A DNA stretch of 64,000 bases from Betaproteobacteria bacterium (GTDB lineage: Bacteria > Pseudomonadota > Gammaproteobacteria > Burkholderiales > JACQAP01). The notes beneath the pieces were generated by a model that was not told the origin of the DNA, searched no databases, and saw only the letters and a list, made by a program, of their open reading frames with translations. Each line of letters begins with the position of its first letter. Within the stretch, counting starts at the first letter, position 1. This document shows, piece after piece, positions 16,932-25,786 of the stretch. Made by a program: the position numbers and the translations under genes. The stretch lies in contig JACQAP010000028.1 of NCBI GenBank assembly GCA_016194905.1, positions 157,992 to 221,991 on the forward strand. The letters run 5' to 3'.

Positions 16932-18479
16932 ATGATTCCGTTTACGCGCCGCCGCTTTTTGCAGGCGACCGGTGCCGCGGCCTTGACCGCGCCGCTCGCC
17001 AATTCGCTGCTCGTTCCGACCGAAGCCCACGCACAAGCGGGCGGGGTTCTCAGCATTGCGTACAACGTCGCCCTGCCATCTTGGGATCCGACTACCGGTC
17101 CGTCGGCGGTGAACCCGACCATCCAGTCGCTCTACAAAGCGGTGTTCGATTCCTACATCGATCAGAACCCGGACCTGTCCTTCAAGCCGGGACTGCTCAC
17201 AAAGTGGGGCTGGAACAAGGACAAGACCAAGGTCGAGATGGAAGTGCGCAAAGGCGCTTTCTGGCACGACGGCAGCCCGGTCACGCCGGAAGACGTGGTG
17301 TGGTCGCTGGAGCGCGCCGGGGACCCCAACAGCGGCAATCCGATCCAGTTCGTCTGGGGCAAGATCGGCAACTTCGGGATCGACGGCCAGAAGATCACGG
17401 CCGACGTCAAGGAATTCGAGCCGTCTCTGTTCAAGTGGATGGCGTTCCTGACCGGTTACGTGTTGCCCAAGAAGGCCTACACCGCGGCCGGCGCGCAGGG
17501 ATGGGAAAGCAAGCCGATCGGCAGCGGCCCTTACATGGTCGAGAAGTTCGAGCGCAATGCCTTCATCCGTCTCAAGGCCTTCCCGAAATACTGGGGACCG
17601 AAGCCCGCGTTCGAGACCGTCGTGTTCAAGCTGGTGGGCGATGCATCCGCGCGCGTGGCGGAGATCGAGAGCGGCTCTTCCGACCTCACCCTGGAAGTGC
17701 CTTACGAAGAATTCGACCGGCTGACGAAGAAGAGCGGGCTGACCGGCGTTGCCCATCCGGTCTCCGACATCGGCATGATCTTCATCACCAATGTCGAGCC
17801 GATGCTGGACAAGAACGTGCGCCTGGCGATGATTCATTCAATCGACAAGAAATCGATCGTCGGCAAACTGCTGCGCGGTTACGGCACGGTGATCGACACG
17901 CTGGAGGCGCCCCAGTATGCGGCTTTCGATCCTTCGATCAAGGTCAAATACGATCCGGAGCTGGCGAAACAGTTGCTCGCCAGGTCCGGATTTTCAACAT
18001 CGAAGCCCGTGAAGTTCACGATCCAGACCACCCGCGGCTTCAAGCCGAAGGATTACGAAATGATCCAGGCGGTGGTCGGCATGTGGCGCAAGGTCGGCAT
18101 CGAAGCCAGTATCGAAACCTACGAAATCGCCAAGCACTTCGAACTGCGCATGCGCCACGGCCTGGCGCCGGCGGCGTTCTACAACTGGGGCAACTCGATC
18201 GGCGATCCGTCGACGTCCACCGGCTTCGCCATGTTCAGCCATTCGCCGCATTCCGCGTGGAAGACCGAGGACGTGGACAAGACGATCGGGCCGTTGTGGG
18301 GCGAGAAGAACGAGAAGAAGCGCATCGAAGGCTACAAGGCTGCAGATCGTTATATCGCCAGGAACGGCTACGTCATCCCGCTGCTGCAATATTCACAGCC
18401 GGTGGTGCACAAGAGTAGCATCAAGTTCACGCCCCACGTCGCCGGGTTCATCCTGCCCCAGTCCATCAAGCCGGCTTAG
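16932..18479 (+). CDS. ABC transporter solute-binding protein, family 5 (peptide/opine type)
   Basis: A 515-residue binding protein with a Tat-type signal (TRRRFLQATGAAALTAP) and cleavage near THEAHA-like PTEAHAQ (about residue 37). The mature part has the family 5 layout: SWDPTTGPSAVNP, WHDGSPVTPEDVVWSLERA, SGPYMVEKFE. It would capture peptides or other oligomeric solutes in the periplasm. Cognate permeases and ATPases are at 20655-24221, separated by a minus-strand Omp85-like gene and a repeat. A start further upstream would lack a signal peptide. Confidence 0.9.
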   Translation: MIPFTRRRFLQATGAAALTAPLANSLLVPTEAHAQAGGVLSIAYNVALPSWDPTTGPSAVNPTIQSLYKAVFDSYIDQNPDLSFKPGLLTKWGWNKDKTKVEMEVRKGAFWHDGSPVTPEDVVWSLERAGDPNSGNPIQFVWGKIGNFGIDGQKITADVKEFEPSLFKWMAFLTGYVLPKKAYTAAGAQGWESKPIGSGPYMVEKFERNAFIRLKAFPKYWGPKPAFETVVFKLVGDASARVAEIESGSSDLTLEVPYEEFDRLTKKSGLTGVAHPVSDIGMIFITNVEPMLDKNVRLAMIHSIDKKSIVGKLLRGYGTVIDTLEAPQYAAFDPSIKVKYDPELAKQLLARSGFSTSKPVKFTIQTTRGFKPKDYEMIQAVVGMWRKVGIEASIETYEIAKHFELRMRHGLAPAAFYNWGNSIGDPSTSTGFAMFSHSPHSAWKTEDVDKTIGPLWGEKNEKKRIEGYKAADRYIARNGYVIPLLQYSQPVVHKSSIKFTPHVAGFILPQSIKPA

Positions 18480-18486
18480 TGCATAC

Positions 18487-18737
18487 ACCCAACACAGCAG
18501 CTTCAGCTCCAAGTGTTCCCTTGAGTGTTTCACCTTAAGGCGCAGAGGGCGCGGAGGACGCAGAGGTTAAGCAAGACGAGAAGTGGCGAACAACTGGAAA
18601 CATGGCCCATGCGGAATTATCGGCGGCTGTTTCTCAAGTTATCGTTATCTTTGATTTTCTCTGCGTCCTCTGTGCTCTCCGTGCCTTAAGGTGAAACACT
18701 CAAGGGAACACTTGGAGCTGAAGCTGCTGCGTTGGGT
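18487..18737. repeat. Near-perfect 55-bp inverted repeat element (family A)
   Basis: Arms 18487-18541 and 18683-18737 are complementary with one mismatch. Each arm carries outer CCCAAC(A/G)CAGCAGCTTCAG and inner GTGTTTCACCTTAAGG; next inside come purine-rich GCAGAGG.CGC.GAGGACGCAGAG words. It sits between two convergent genes. A truncated copy is at 3155-3333 and one arm at 26190-26238. Confidence 0.93.
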
Positions 18738-18753
18738 TTTGATTTAGACAGGA

Positions 18754-20490
18754 CTAAAAATTCGCGCTAGTCTTGACCAGGAACTGCGTGGACCGGATGT
18801 TCGGATCGGGATTGAGCGGAAACGCGATGTCGGCATGCAGCACGTTGCCGAACGCGGAACGGGCACTGAGGATGCGCAAGCCGAAGCCGACATCGCTGAG
18901 CCAGCCCGGATTCACCGGGTTCTGGAACGGTCCGCCCCAGGCGCGGCCGATGTCGTAGAAGACGGCGCCGCCCACGCGGAACAGCCGAAACGGGTACCAG
19001 TCCGTATAGACGCGCTCTTCGACGGTGAATAGCGCGCGGTGTTCGCCGCTCTGGTAGCGCAACGGGTAGCCGCGCAAGCCGTTATCGCCCCCAAGCAGCA
19101 ACAAATCGGCCGTCTCGGGCTTGCGCACGACGTCGCCGGACACGGCGGCATAAAACAGGGCCCGCTTGCCCTGCGGGACGTAGTAGCGCAGCGAACCGCC
19201 AAGCCCCTCGCGTCGCCCGCGGCCGTCCCCATATTGGCCCGAGAGGTAGGTCGAAATCAGCATGTCGTTGCCGTGTGGTATCTGGAAGCCATCGCTGACG
19301 GTGGCCGAGTAAGTCCATAGGTTGAGCGTCGAGCCCAGAGAGGTGAGCGCGCGATTGACCTGCAGTTTCGAATTGAAGCCCAACGCGAAAAATTCCGGGC
19401 GCTGGATCTTGTCCCTGTTTGTGAGCTTTTCATAGTTGTCTTCGATTAACTCATAGCGCACGAATGGTGACACCAGAGTCTGATCGGCCGGTACGACGGA
19501 AGGCGGGATCAGCGACGGGTCGACGGTGTAGGTATCGGCCTGATAGCGCAGGCCGGTGGAATAACGTTGTGCCCAACCGTCGATCAGGCCCTTCGACCAG
19601 CCGCCGAATACCTCGCCTGCGTCCTGCTTGTGGCGGTACTGGCCGACGACGACGCCGTCCTGGTAGATGGATTCGATGCGCTCGTCGTGAAGAGCCGATA
19701 CGCCGGCGGCCCAGCGCGTGTCGAGTGCATAGAAGGGCCGGCCGAACGCAAACGACTGGCGTTTGCCGTCGTCGTAGCTGGCCAACTTCAGGTCGATCTG
19801 CGTCCATCCGCCGAAGGCGTGGTCCTGCGAAATCTGGAACTCGGTGCCTTTGCGATCGGCGTCGGAGCTCTTTGCGTAGCTGAGCTTGGTTCCCGTGCCC
19901 AGCAGGTTGTATTCCTTCACCGTCAGAGCAGTCGAGTTGGAGCCGCCCGCGCGGCTGAAATTGAAGCCGGGCTCCAGAGTCCAGGTGTCGCGGGTCTCGA
20001 CTTCGATATCGACGATGCCGTCGTGATAGGCGATCGGGTGGATGTCGACGTCGTAGATGTAACGATTCCCATGCAGCAGGCGCTCCGTTTCTTCGATCCG
20101 CTGCACGGAAAGCGGCTCGCCGCTATGGAACAGCAGGGAGCGCTGGATGACGCTCTGGCGCGTGCGGATGTGCAGCTTGTTCGCCAGCCGGAACAGAAAA
20201 TTGTCTTCCTTGGGATCGTCCAGGTCGAAGATGTTGTCGTTGACGATGCGTATCTCGCCGACTACCGCACCGGCGGCCTGCAGTTCGGCGAAAGAAGGGA
20301 GCGCATTTTCACTTGTGGCTTCGTCCGCCATCGCCGGCAGGCAAAGGCAAAGGAAAGCGGCGCAGCCGCTTAGCCAACGGGCCAGACTGCGCAACACCCG
20401 CTTGTGAAAGGCAACGAGACGGTTTCCCGACCATTCCGGAATCGGGCTGGAAATTAGAAAACGCCCGCGCACGGTTTCGGATGCACGCAT
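18754..20490 (-). CDS. Omp85/BamA-type outer membrane beta-barrel protein with POTRA
   Basis: A 578-residue outer-membrane protein. After a long positively charged leader and a hydrophobic segment (WLSGCAAFLCLCLPAMA) comes a POTRA-like region (GEIRIVNDNIFDL, IQRSLLFHSGEPLS, RLLHGNRYIYDV). From about 200 on are barrel strands, ending in a bacterial surface-antigen domain (GGDNGLRGYPLRYQSGEH, then VGGAVFYDIGRAW). The terminal residue is Phe, as expected for Bam recognition. The start may be the second Met or Val further in. It splits the peptide ABC locus, and its role there is unknown. Confidence 0.8.
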   Translation of the reverse strand: MRASETVRGRFLISSPIPEWSGNRLVAFHKRVLRSLARWLSGCAAFLCLCLPAMADEATSENALPSFAELQAAGAVVGEIRIVNDNIFDLDDPKEDNFLFRLANKLHIRTRQSVIQRSLLFHSGEPLSVQRIEETERLLHGNRYIYDVDIHPIAYHDGIVDIEVETRDTWTLEPGFNFSRAGGSNSTALTVKEYNLLGTGTKLSYAKSSDADRKGTEFQISQDHAFGGWTQIDLKLASYDDGKRQSFAFGRPFYALDTRWAAGVSALHDERIESIYQDGVVVGQYRHKQDAGEVFGGWSKGLIDGWAQRYSTGLRYQADTYTVDPSLIPPSVVPADQTLVSPFVRYELIEDNYEKLTNRDKIQRPEFFALGFNSKLQVNRALTSLGSTLNLWTYSATVSDGFQIPHGNDMLISTYLSGQYGDGRGRREGLGGSLRYYVPQGKRALFYAAVSGDVVRKPETADLLLLGGDNGLRGYPLRYQSGEHRALFTVEERVYTDWYPFRLFRVGGAVFYDIGRAWGGPFQNPVNPGWLSDVGFGLRILSARSAFGNVLHADIAFPLNPDPNIRSTQFLVKTSANF

Positions 20491-20654
20491 GTTCGGGAGT
20501 TTGCCGCAAGACGGTCCAACATTGGAATCACAATTTCAACGTGCCGGCTCTGCGCAGAATCGCCGAGCCCGGTCGGGCGATTCCATGGTTGCAGCGGCGC
20601 TGGCAGTTGGTGTACAAGATGCGGCTACTATTGCCTCTGATCACGAACCTTCCA

Positions 20655-21662
20655 ATGTCCGGGAACTACTTGTTGAAACGCCTGCTGTGGGCGTTGCCGA
20701 CGTTGTTCGGCGTGGCGGTGGTCGTGTTCGTGCTGGTGCGCGTGGTGCCGGGCGACCCGATCGCCATGATGTTGCCGCCAGGCGCAACCGCGGACGATGT
20801 CGGTCGTTTGCGGGCGCTGTACGGGCTCGACGCGCCGATCGCGAAGCAGTTCGTAGTCTGGATGAGCAAGGTGCTGAGCGGAGATTTCGGCAACTCGATC
20901 AGCCTGCGTGACGGCGTGGCCTCGTTGGTCCTTAGCCGGCTTCCCGCTACCCTCGAGCTCGTTGTCATCGCGGTTACGGGAGCTTGTGCACTCGCGGCAA
21001 TTGCTGCAGTGACTGCGGTTTATTTCCGTGGCCGCTGGCCGGAACTGGTGGTCGATGGTGCCAGCGGCTTCGTACTCGCCATTCCAGATTTTCTTTGGGG
21101 ATTGCTGTTCATCCTGGTCCTCGGCGTACTCCTGCCGTGGCTGCCGATTTCGGGACGCATCGACCCGACCCTGGATTTCAATCCGGCGACCGGCTTCTAT
21201 CTCGCCGAAGCGCTGGTGCGCCTGCGATGGACAACGTTCGTGGATCTGCTGCGGCACATGGTACTGCCGGCTCTCGCGCTGGCGTTGCCGCTCGCCGCGG
21301 CGCTCACGCGCGTGCTGAAGGGTTCGCTCATCGAGGCCATGAACCAGGACTACGTGACGCTCGTGCGCGTGAAAGGCTATTCGAGGGCGCGCACCTTATG
21401 GCGAGTGGCCCTGCGTAATGCGCTCATCCCAACGGTGACGCTCACCGGCGTGCAGTTCTCCTTCCTGATCGGCGGCACGGTGCTGATCGAATACATCTTC
21501 TCCTATCCCGGCATCGGCAACCTCGCCATTGCTGCCGTCAACCAGCGCGATCTGCCGCTGATCCAGGGACTGGTGCTGACGTTTGCCGTGCTGTTCATTC
21601 TCACCAACCTGATCGTGGACATGGCTTATTCGGTCCTCAATCCGAAGGTGCGGCAGGCGTGA
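20655..21662 (+). CDS. ABC transporter permease, DppB-like
   Basis: A 335-residue inner-membrane permease with six predicted helices. The N-terminal LLKRLLWALPTLFGV and VVPGDPIAMMLPPG are DppB/OppB signatures, and the EAA loop (EAMNQDYVTLVRVKGYSR) contacts the ATPase. I chose the ATG at 20655; the open frame upstream overlaps the divergent Omp85-like gene. Its stop overlaps the next gene's GTG by 4 bases. It forms the pore with the 21659-22501 product. Confidence 0.9.
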   Translation: MSGNYLLKRLLWALPTLFGVAVVVFVLVRVVPGDPIAMMLPPGATADDVGRLRALYGLDAPIAKQFVVWMSKVLSGDFGNSISLRDGVASLVLSRLPATLELVVIAVTGACALAAIAAVTAVYFRGRWPELVVDGASGFVLAIPDFLWGLLFILVLGVLLPWLPISGRIDPTLDFNPATGFYLAEALVRLRWTTFVDLLRHMVLPALALALPLAAALTRVLKGSLIEAMNQDYVTLVRVKGYSRARTLWRVALRNALIPTVTLTGVQFSFLIGGTVLIEYIFSYPGIGNLAIAAVNQRDLPLIQGLVLTFAVLFILTNLIVDMAYSVLNPKVRQA

Positions 21663-22501
21663 ACGCGATTGCGTCGTCGCTGCGCAATCCGCGAGTCGCG
21701 TTCGGCGCGCTGGTGTTGCTCGCCATGGTCGTTGCGGCGGCCGGCGCGCCCTGGCTGTCTGCGCACGATCCGCTCGAACAGGACTTGCTCAATTCGTTCC
21801 AGAGTCCCGGTGTCGCAGGCGGCGATCACGCGCATCCGCTCGGCACCGACAGCCTCGGCCGCGACATTCTTGCGCGGCTGATCTACGGTGCGCGTCCCGC
21901 CCTGATCGTTGCGTTCGTCGCCGCCTTGTTCGCCGGCCTGATCGGCACCGCACTCGGACTCGCCGCGGGCTATTTCGGCGGCAGACTCGATGCGTCAATC
22001 TCGCGCCTGGTCGATGTCTGGATGAGTTTTCCATCGGTGCTGCTATGCATCGTGCTCGCCGCGGTGCTCGGCGCGGGTCTGCATACTGTCGTGATTGCGA
22101 TCATCGTCATCGACTGGACCCGTTTCTGCCGCGTCGTGCGCGCGGAAACGATGGTGCAGAAAAGCCACGACTACGTTGCTTCGGCCGTGACGATCGGCCT
22201 CGGACCCGGGCGCATCCTGGCGAGCGAGATCCTGCCCAATGTCGCGCCTCTGCTGCTGACGCTGTTCACGCTGGAAATGGGCATCGCCATCGTGATCGAG
22301 GCGATTCTTTCCTTCGTGGGACTGTCGGTCTCATCGGGTGTGCCGACCTGGGGCGGCATCATCCAGGAAGGCCGGCTGTACGTGAACCAGGCCTGGTGGC
22401 TGATGGCGGCGCCGATGGCCTGCATCGTCGTCGCGGTACTGGGACTCAATGCGCTCGGCGACGGATTGCGCGACGTAATCGACCCGGTCGAATCCCGTTG
22501 A
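21659..22501 (+). CDS. ABC transporter permease, DppC-like
   Basis: A 280-residue permease of the DppC/OppC type. The N-terminal HDPLEQDLLNSFQSP..HPLGTDSLGRDILARLIYGAR block is diagnostic, and the EAA loop reads KSHDYVASAVTIGLG. It starts at GTG in a GTGA overlap with the upstream permease. The stop TGA at 22499-22501 is followed at once by the ATPase start, showing a tightly coupled operon. Confidence 0.9.
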   Translation: MNAIASSLRNPRVAFGALVLLAMVVAAAGAPWLSAHDPLEQDLLNSFQSPGVAGGDHAHPLGTDSLGRDILARLIYGARPALIVAFVAALFAGLIGTALGLAAGYFGGRLDASISRLVDVWMSFPSVLLCIVLAAVLGAGLHTVVIAIIVIDWTRFCRVVRAETMVQKSHDYVASAVTIGLGPGRILASEILPNVAPLLLTLFTLEMGIAIVIEAILSFVGLSVSSGVPTWGGIIQEGRLYVNQAWWLMAAPMACIVVAVLGLNALGDGLRDVIDPVESR

Positions 22502-22503
22502 GC

Positions 22504-23370
22504 GTGCTGCTCGACATCCGCGCTCTCGACTTGTGGCTCGAAGCGCGGCCGCCTCAGCGACTGCTCAGACGGGTGTCGTTGCAGGTTGCACCCGGACAAA
22601 TCGTCGGGCTGGTCGGCGAATCCGGCGCGGGAAAAACCATGGTCAGCCGCGTCGTGCTCGGCATCGCGCCGGCAAACGCCCGCGTGACGCACGGCACCGT
22701 CGTCTTCGACGGGCGCGATATCACGCATCTTTCGGAAGCGCAACGCCGCCCTCTGCTCGGACGCGAAATCGCCCTCATCCCGCAGAACCCGATGACCGCC
22801 CTGAATCCGGTGGAGCGCATCGGGCCGCAGATCACCGACGTATTGCGCATGCACCTGAAACTCGAACGGGCCGCCGCGCGCGATCGTGCGCTGGCGCTGC
22901 TGCGCGAAGTGCACTTGCGCGAGCCGGAAAGAATATTGCGCCAGTACCCGCATGAACTTTCCGGCGGCATGCGCCAGCGCGTGTTGATCGCGATCGCGTT
23001 TGCCTGCAAGCCCAAATTGGTGATCGCGGACGAGCCGACCACCGCACTGGACGTCACGGTCCAGAAGCAGATCTTGCAGTTGATCAGGGAACTGCAACGG
23101 AATTCGGGAACGGCGATCCTGTTCATCACGCACGATTTGGGGGTGGTGGCAAAGCTGTGCGGGCACGTGGCGGTCATGCACGGCGGCCGGGTGCTCGAAT
23201 CGGCGCCGGCGTCGCGGTTGTTCGCGAGCCCCGTTCATGACTACACCCGCGCGCTGTTTGCGGCGACGCCCCGCTTCGACCGGCCGGGCGATGAACTGAA
23301 ACCGATTCCCGCTGCGCTTACGCAGCGACTTATCGAGGAGGCGCGCGCACTCGACGCGCGCGACGCGTAG
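22504..23370 (+). CDS. ABC transporter ATP-binding protein, DppD-like
   Basis: A 288-residue ATPase with Walker A GESGAGKT, signature LSGGMRQR and Walker B LVIADEPTTALD, plus the oligopeptide-type C-terminal extension (SPVHDYTRALFAATP). I chose the GTG at 22504; a TTG at 22498 would overlap the preceding stop. The frame is open far upstream but overlaps DppC, so that is rejected. The stop overlaps the next GTG by one base. It powers the permease pair with the next ATPase. Confidence 0.9.
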   Translation: MLLDIRALDLWLEARPPQRLLRRVSLQVAPGQIVGLVGESGAGKTMVSRVVLGIAPANARVTHGTVVFDGRDITHLSEAQRRPLLGREIALIPQNPMTALNPVERIGPQITDVLRMHLKLERAAARDRALALLREVHLREPERILRQYPHELSGGMRQRVLIAIAFACKPKLVIADEPTTALDVTVQKQILQLIRELQRNSGTAILFITHDLGVVAKLCGHVAVMHGGRVLESAPASRLFASPVHDYTRALFAATPRFDRPGDELKPIPAALTQRLIEEARALDARDA

Positions 23371-24959
23371 TGGCGTTGCTCGAAGCTCGCGGACTTACGC
23401 TGCAATTACGCGACCGTTCCGCCACATCGCTGTTCGGCGCCGCGCCGCTGATCACGATCTTTCGCGGCGTCGAATTCGCACTCGAAGCCGGAGAGTCCGT
23501 CGGCATTGTCGGCGAATCCGGATCGGGCAAGACTTCGCTTGCGCGAACGTTGCTGCGGCTTTACGAGCCGACCGCTGGCAGCGTGCGCTTCAAGGGACGC
23601 GACATTTCGCATCTTCCGGAACAGGAACTGCGTCCGCTGCGCGCGCAATTTCAGTCCATCTTCCAGGATCCGCTGTCTTCACTGAACCCGCGTCACCGCA
23701 TCGGGTCCATCCTGGCCCAGCCATTGCTCGCGTACGGACGCGCGCGGGATCGCCGGTCAGGCTGGCGCGAAGCCGGCGCTTTGCTCGAGCGGGTCGGGCT
23801 GCCGGCGGCATTCACCGATCGCTTTCCGCACGAACTCTCCGGCGGCCAGCGCCAGCGCGTCGGCATCGCGAGGGCGATTGCGCTGAAGCCCGATCTGATC
23901 GTGGCCGACGAAATCGTGTCCGGCCTGGACGTTTCCACCCAGGCACAGATCCTCATGCTCCTCAAAGAGCTGAAGACCGACGGCTCGCTGATCTTCATCA
24001 GCCACGATCTGTCGGTGGTGCGGGTGTTGTGCGACCGGGTGCTGGTGATGCGCCAGGGCGAGGTGGTCGAATCCGGACCGTGCGCCGAGCTTTTCGCCAG
24101 GCCTGCTCACGACTACACTCGCAGTCTGCTCGACGCCATTCCGCTGCCCGACCTGGATCCGGACTGGGTCAGTCGCGGCGCGGAAAGCGAACAACATGAA
24201 GAGGGAAAGGAGACGGGGGGAATGAAGATCGAGGGAGCAATAGCGCTGGTGACCGGCAGCAATCGGGGCATCGGCCGGAATTTCGTCAAAGCGCTGATCG
24301 CAAAAGGCGCGAAGAAGATTTACGCCACCGCGCGCGATCCGTCGAAAGCGGCCGACCTGGTGGCGGCGCATCCTGGCAAGGTCGAGACGCTCAGGCTCGA
24401 CATCACCGACGAGGCGCAGGTGGCCGCAACAGCGCAGAAATGCAGGGATGTGACGCTGTTGATCAACAACGCCGGCATCAACCACAAGAAAGCGTTGATC
24501 GCTGCCGGAACGCTGGAGGATGCGCGGCTGGAGATGCGTACCAATTATTTCGGTCCTCTCAACCTGTGCCGTGCATTCGCGCCGATCCTGAAGGCCAACG
24601 GCGGCGGCGCCATCGTCAACATGCTATCGATCCTGTCGCGGGTCAACCTTCCCGCATACGGTTCACTGTGCGCATCGAAGGCCGCGGCGCTGAGCCTGAC
24701 GCAGGGCGTGCGCGCGGAACTCGTCAAGCAGGGGACGCTGGTGATCGGCGTGATGCCCGGCGCTTGCGATACCGATATGGAGCGCGATTTCCCTGGTCAC
24801 AAGGAGAATCCTTACGAAGTGGCGATGGCCGCGCTCGATGCGGTCGAGAAGGGAATTGAAGACGTGTATCCCGGCCAGATGGCGGGCGGGGTTTCGGCGG
24901 GACTCGCCGCCAATCCAAAGGCGGTCGAGAAGGAATTCTCAGCTTACTTGCCCGGCTGA
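23370..24959 (+). CDS. DppF-like ABC ATPase in frame with an SDR protein (529-residue open frame)
   Basis: One uninterrupted frame. Residues 1-270 are a DppF-like ATPase: Walker A GESGSGKT at 48-55, LSGGQRQR, LIVADEIVSGLD (Glu then Ile replaces the usual Pro) and the tail PAHDYTRSLLDAIP. A short acidic linker (SEQHEEGKETGG) leads directly into a short-chain dehydrogenase domain at residue 285. There is no stop codon between them. A strong Shine-Dalgarno (AAGGAGACGGGGGG) just before Met285 allows separate SDR translation. A frameshift of one or two bases near 24190 would give the ATPase its own stop, so error or recent mutation is possible. Confidence 0.75.
   Translation: MALLEARGLTLQLRDRSATSLFGAAPLITIFRGVEFALEAGESVGIVGESGSGKTSLARTLLRLYEPTAGSVRFKGRDISHLPEQELRPLRAQFQSIFQDPLSSLNPRHRIGSILAQPLLAYGRARDRRSGWREAGALLERVGLPAAFTDRFPHELSGGQRQRVGIARAIALKPDLIVADEIVSGLDVSTQAQILMLLKELKTDGSLIFISHDLSVVRVLCDRVLVMRQGEVVESGPCAELFARPAHDYTRSLLDAIPLPDLDPDWVSRGAESEQHEEGKETGGMKIEGAIALVTGSNRGIGRNFVKALIAKGAKKIYATARDPSKAADLVAAHPGKVETLRLDITDEAQVAATAQKCRDVTLLINNAGINHKKALIAAGTLEDARLEMRTNYFGPLNLCRAFAPILKANGGGAIVNMLSILSRVNLPAYGSLCASKAAALSLTQGVRAELVKQGTLVIGVMPGACDTDMERDFPGHKENPYEVAMAALDAVEKGIEDVYPGQMAGGVSAGLAANPKAVEKEFSAYLPG
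24222..24959 (+). CDS. Short-chain dehydrogenase-like protein lacking the catalytic tyrosine
   Basis: The SDR module read from its internal ATG (245 residues, in frame with the upstream ATPase). The NAD(P)-binding TGSNRGIG (11-18) and NNAG (82-85) are intact, as is Ser136. The active-site segment reads AYGSLCASK: at the YxxxK position, four before Lys153, stands Leu149 where Tyr is expected. A Tyr at 146 is out of register. Classical oxidoreductase chemistry is therefore doubtful; it may be a binding or regulatory SDR. Translation as a separate protein is supported by the Shine-Dalgarno. Confidence 0.75.
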   Translation: MKIEGAIALVTGSNRGIGRNFVKALIAKGAKKIYATARDPSKAADLVAAHPGKVETLRLDITDEAQVAATAQKCRDVTLLINNAGINHKKALIAAGTLEDARLEMRTNYFGPLNLCRAFAPILKANGGGAIVNMLSILSRVNLPAYGSLCASKAAALSLTQGVRAELVKQGTLVIGVMPGACDTDMERDFPGHKENPYEVAMAALDAVEKGIEDVYPGQMAGGVSAGLAANPKAVEKEFSAYLPG

Positions 24960-24973
24960 AAATTCCTCCACCT

Positions 24974-25150
24974 CAACGCAAAGGCGCAAAGGAAAAGCTA
25001 GGGGACAGAGGTGAATGGCTACGGGCAGGTTCTCCCACCAGGTATGTGCGGGCGCTCTGAGATCCCGCCATATCTGCGTCGAACACTCAGACTTTCATCC
25101 AGAAGCGTTCTTATCTTTCCTTCGCGAACCTTTCTCTTCCCTTTGCGTCA
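24974..25150. repeat. Degenerate CGCAAAGG-type inverted repeat (family B)
   Basis: A left arm AACGCAAAGGCGCAAAGGA (24974-24992) and a right arm around 25110-25150 with CCTTCGCG and CCCTTTGCGT words. Its right flank (CAACGCTCTTGAAC...TTTTGAGACGGATT, 25149-25189) is repeated with changes at 26240-26275. Confidence 0.7.
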
Positions 25151-25376
25151 ACGCTCTTGAACTTTCTTTAATTATTTTGAGACGGATTGCGACGCGGCGG
25201 GGACCGCCGGCAAGACAATCTCCGTGTGGCCACCGCGCCCGCCAGATCAGAATCTCAAAGATGCCTTCGGGCTTGAACGTTTCGCGGTAGGCGTAGCCGT
25301 TATTCTGCAGGATGCTATAGAGCGGCCAAGGCTGGCGATCTATGATCATCAGTAACTGTTCGTCGGGCCGGTCACC
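25095..25376 (-). pseudogene. Remnant of a DUF2249-like protein
   Basis: Reading the minus strand from about 25376 gives GDRPDEQLL then IIDRQPWPLYSILQNNGYAY and EGIFEILIWRA, the C-terminal half of the DUF2249/TusA-like fold. Upstream coding sequence for the N-terminal half is not in frame, and the frame downstream runs on into the repeat to 25095. The gene looks decayed or decapitated. An ATG at 25349 could express an 84-residue product but lacks a convincing context. Confidence 0.45.
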
Positions 25377-25379
25377 CTA

Positions 25380-25786
25380 ACACGATGGCAGTTCGCGACG
25401 ATCGGCAGTCGAGCTGCCGCGCGCCGCGTGCACTCGGTGAAATGCGGGCGATCACTATTCTGGAGAAGGTGCAGAAATCCATTGACTTTGACGGAGGAAG
25501 GGCGCTCACTGGATTCGCTTCCGCGCGCTGGACCGGGGTAGATTCTCAAGCCCAAGGCATGACGATCCGGTTGTTGCCTAAGGCATTCGCTGTTGCGCGC
25601 GCCATTTCGTTCGGGTGTGCCTGATGCGGAGACGGGCGGCGACCACCTTAAACCCGATGTTTGAGGGTTATCTCGACCAGAGCGCCGAAGCAAACCGCAA
25701 AGGGCGTGACGCGAGTCGCGCCCTTTGTATTTGCCGTTTCGGCAAAGACGTGCCGGCCGGCCGCGGATTTATTTGGGAGACTTATC
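25380..25786. other. Intergenic stretch without a recognisable gene
   Basis: Open frames here on both strands have no family-like sequence or start signal. The stretch separates the DUF2249 remnant from the small cysteine-rich gene and may be eroded coding DNA. Confidence 0.4.

Noticed and set aside
22045..22503. N-terminal extension of the DppD-like ATPase over the DppC-like permease
   Set aside because: The extension has shadow-frame composition; GTG 22504 directly precedes the conserved ATPase start.
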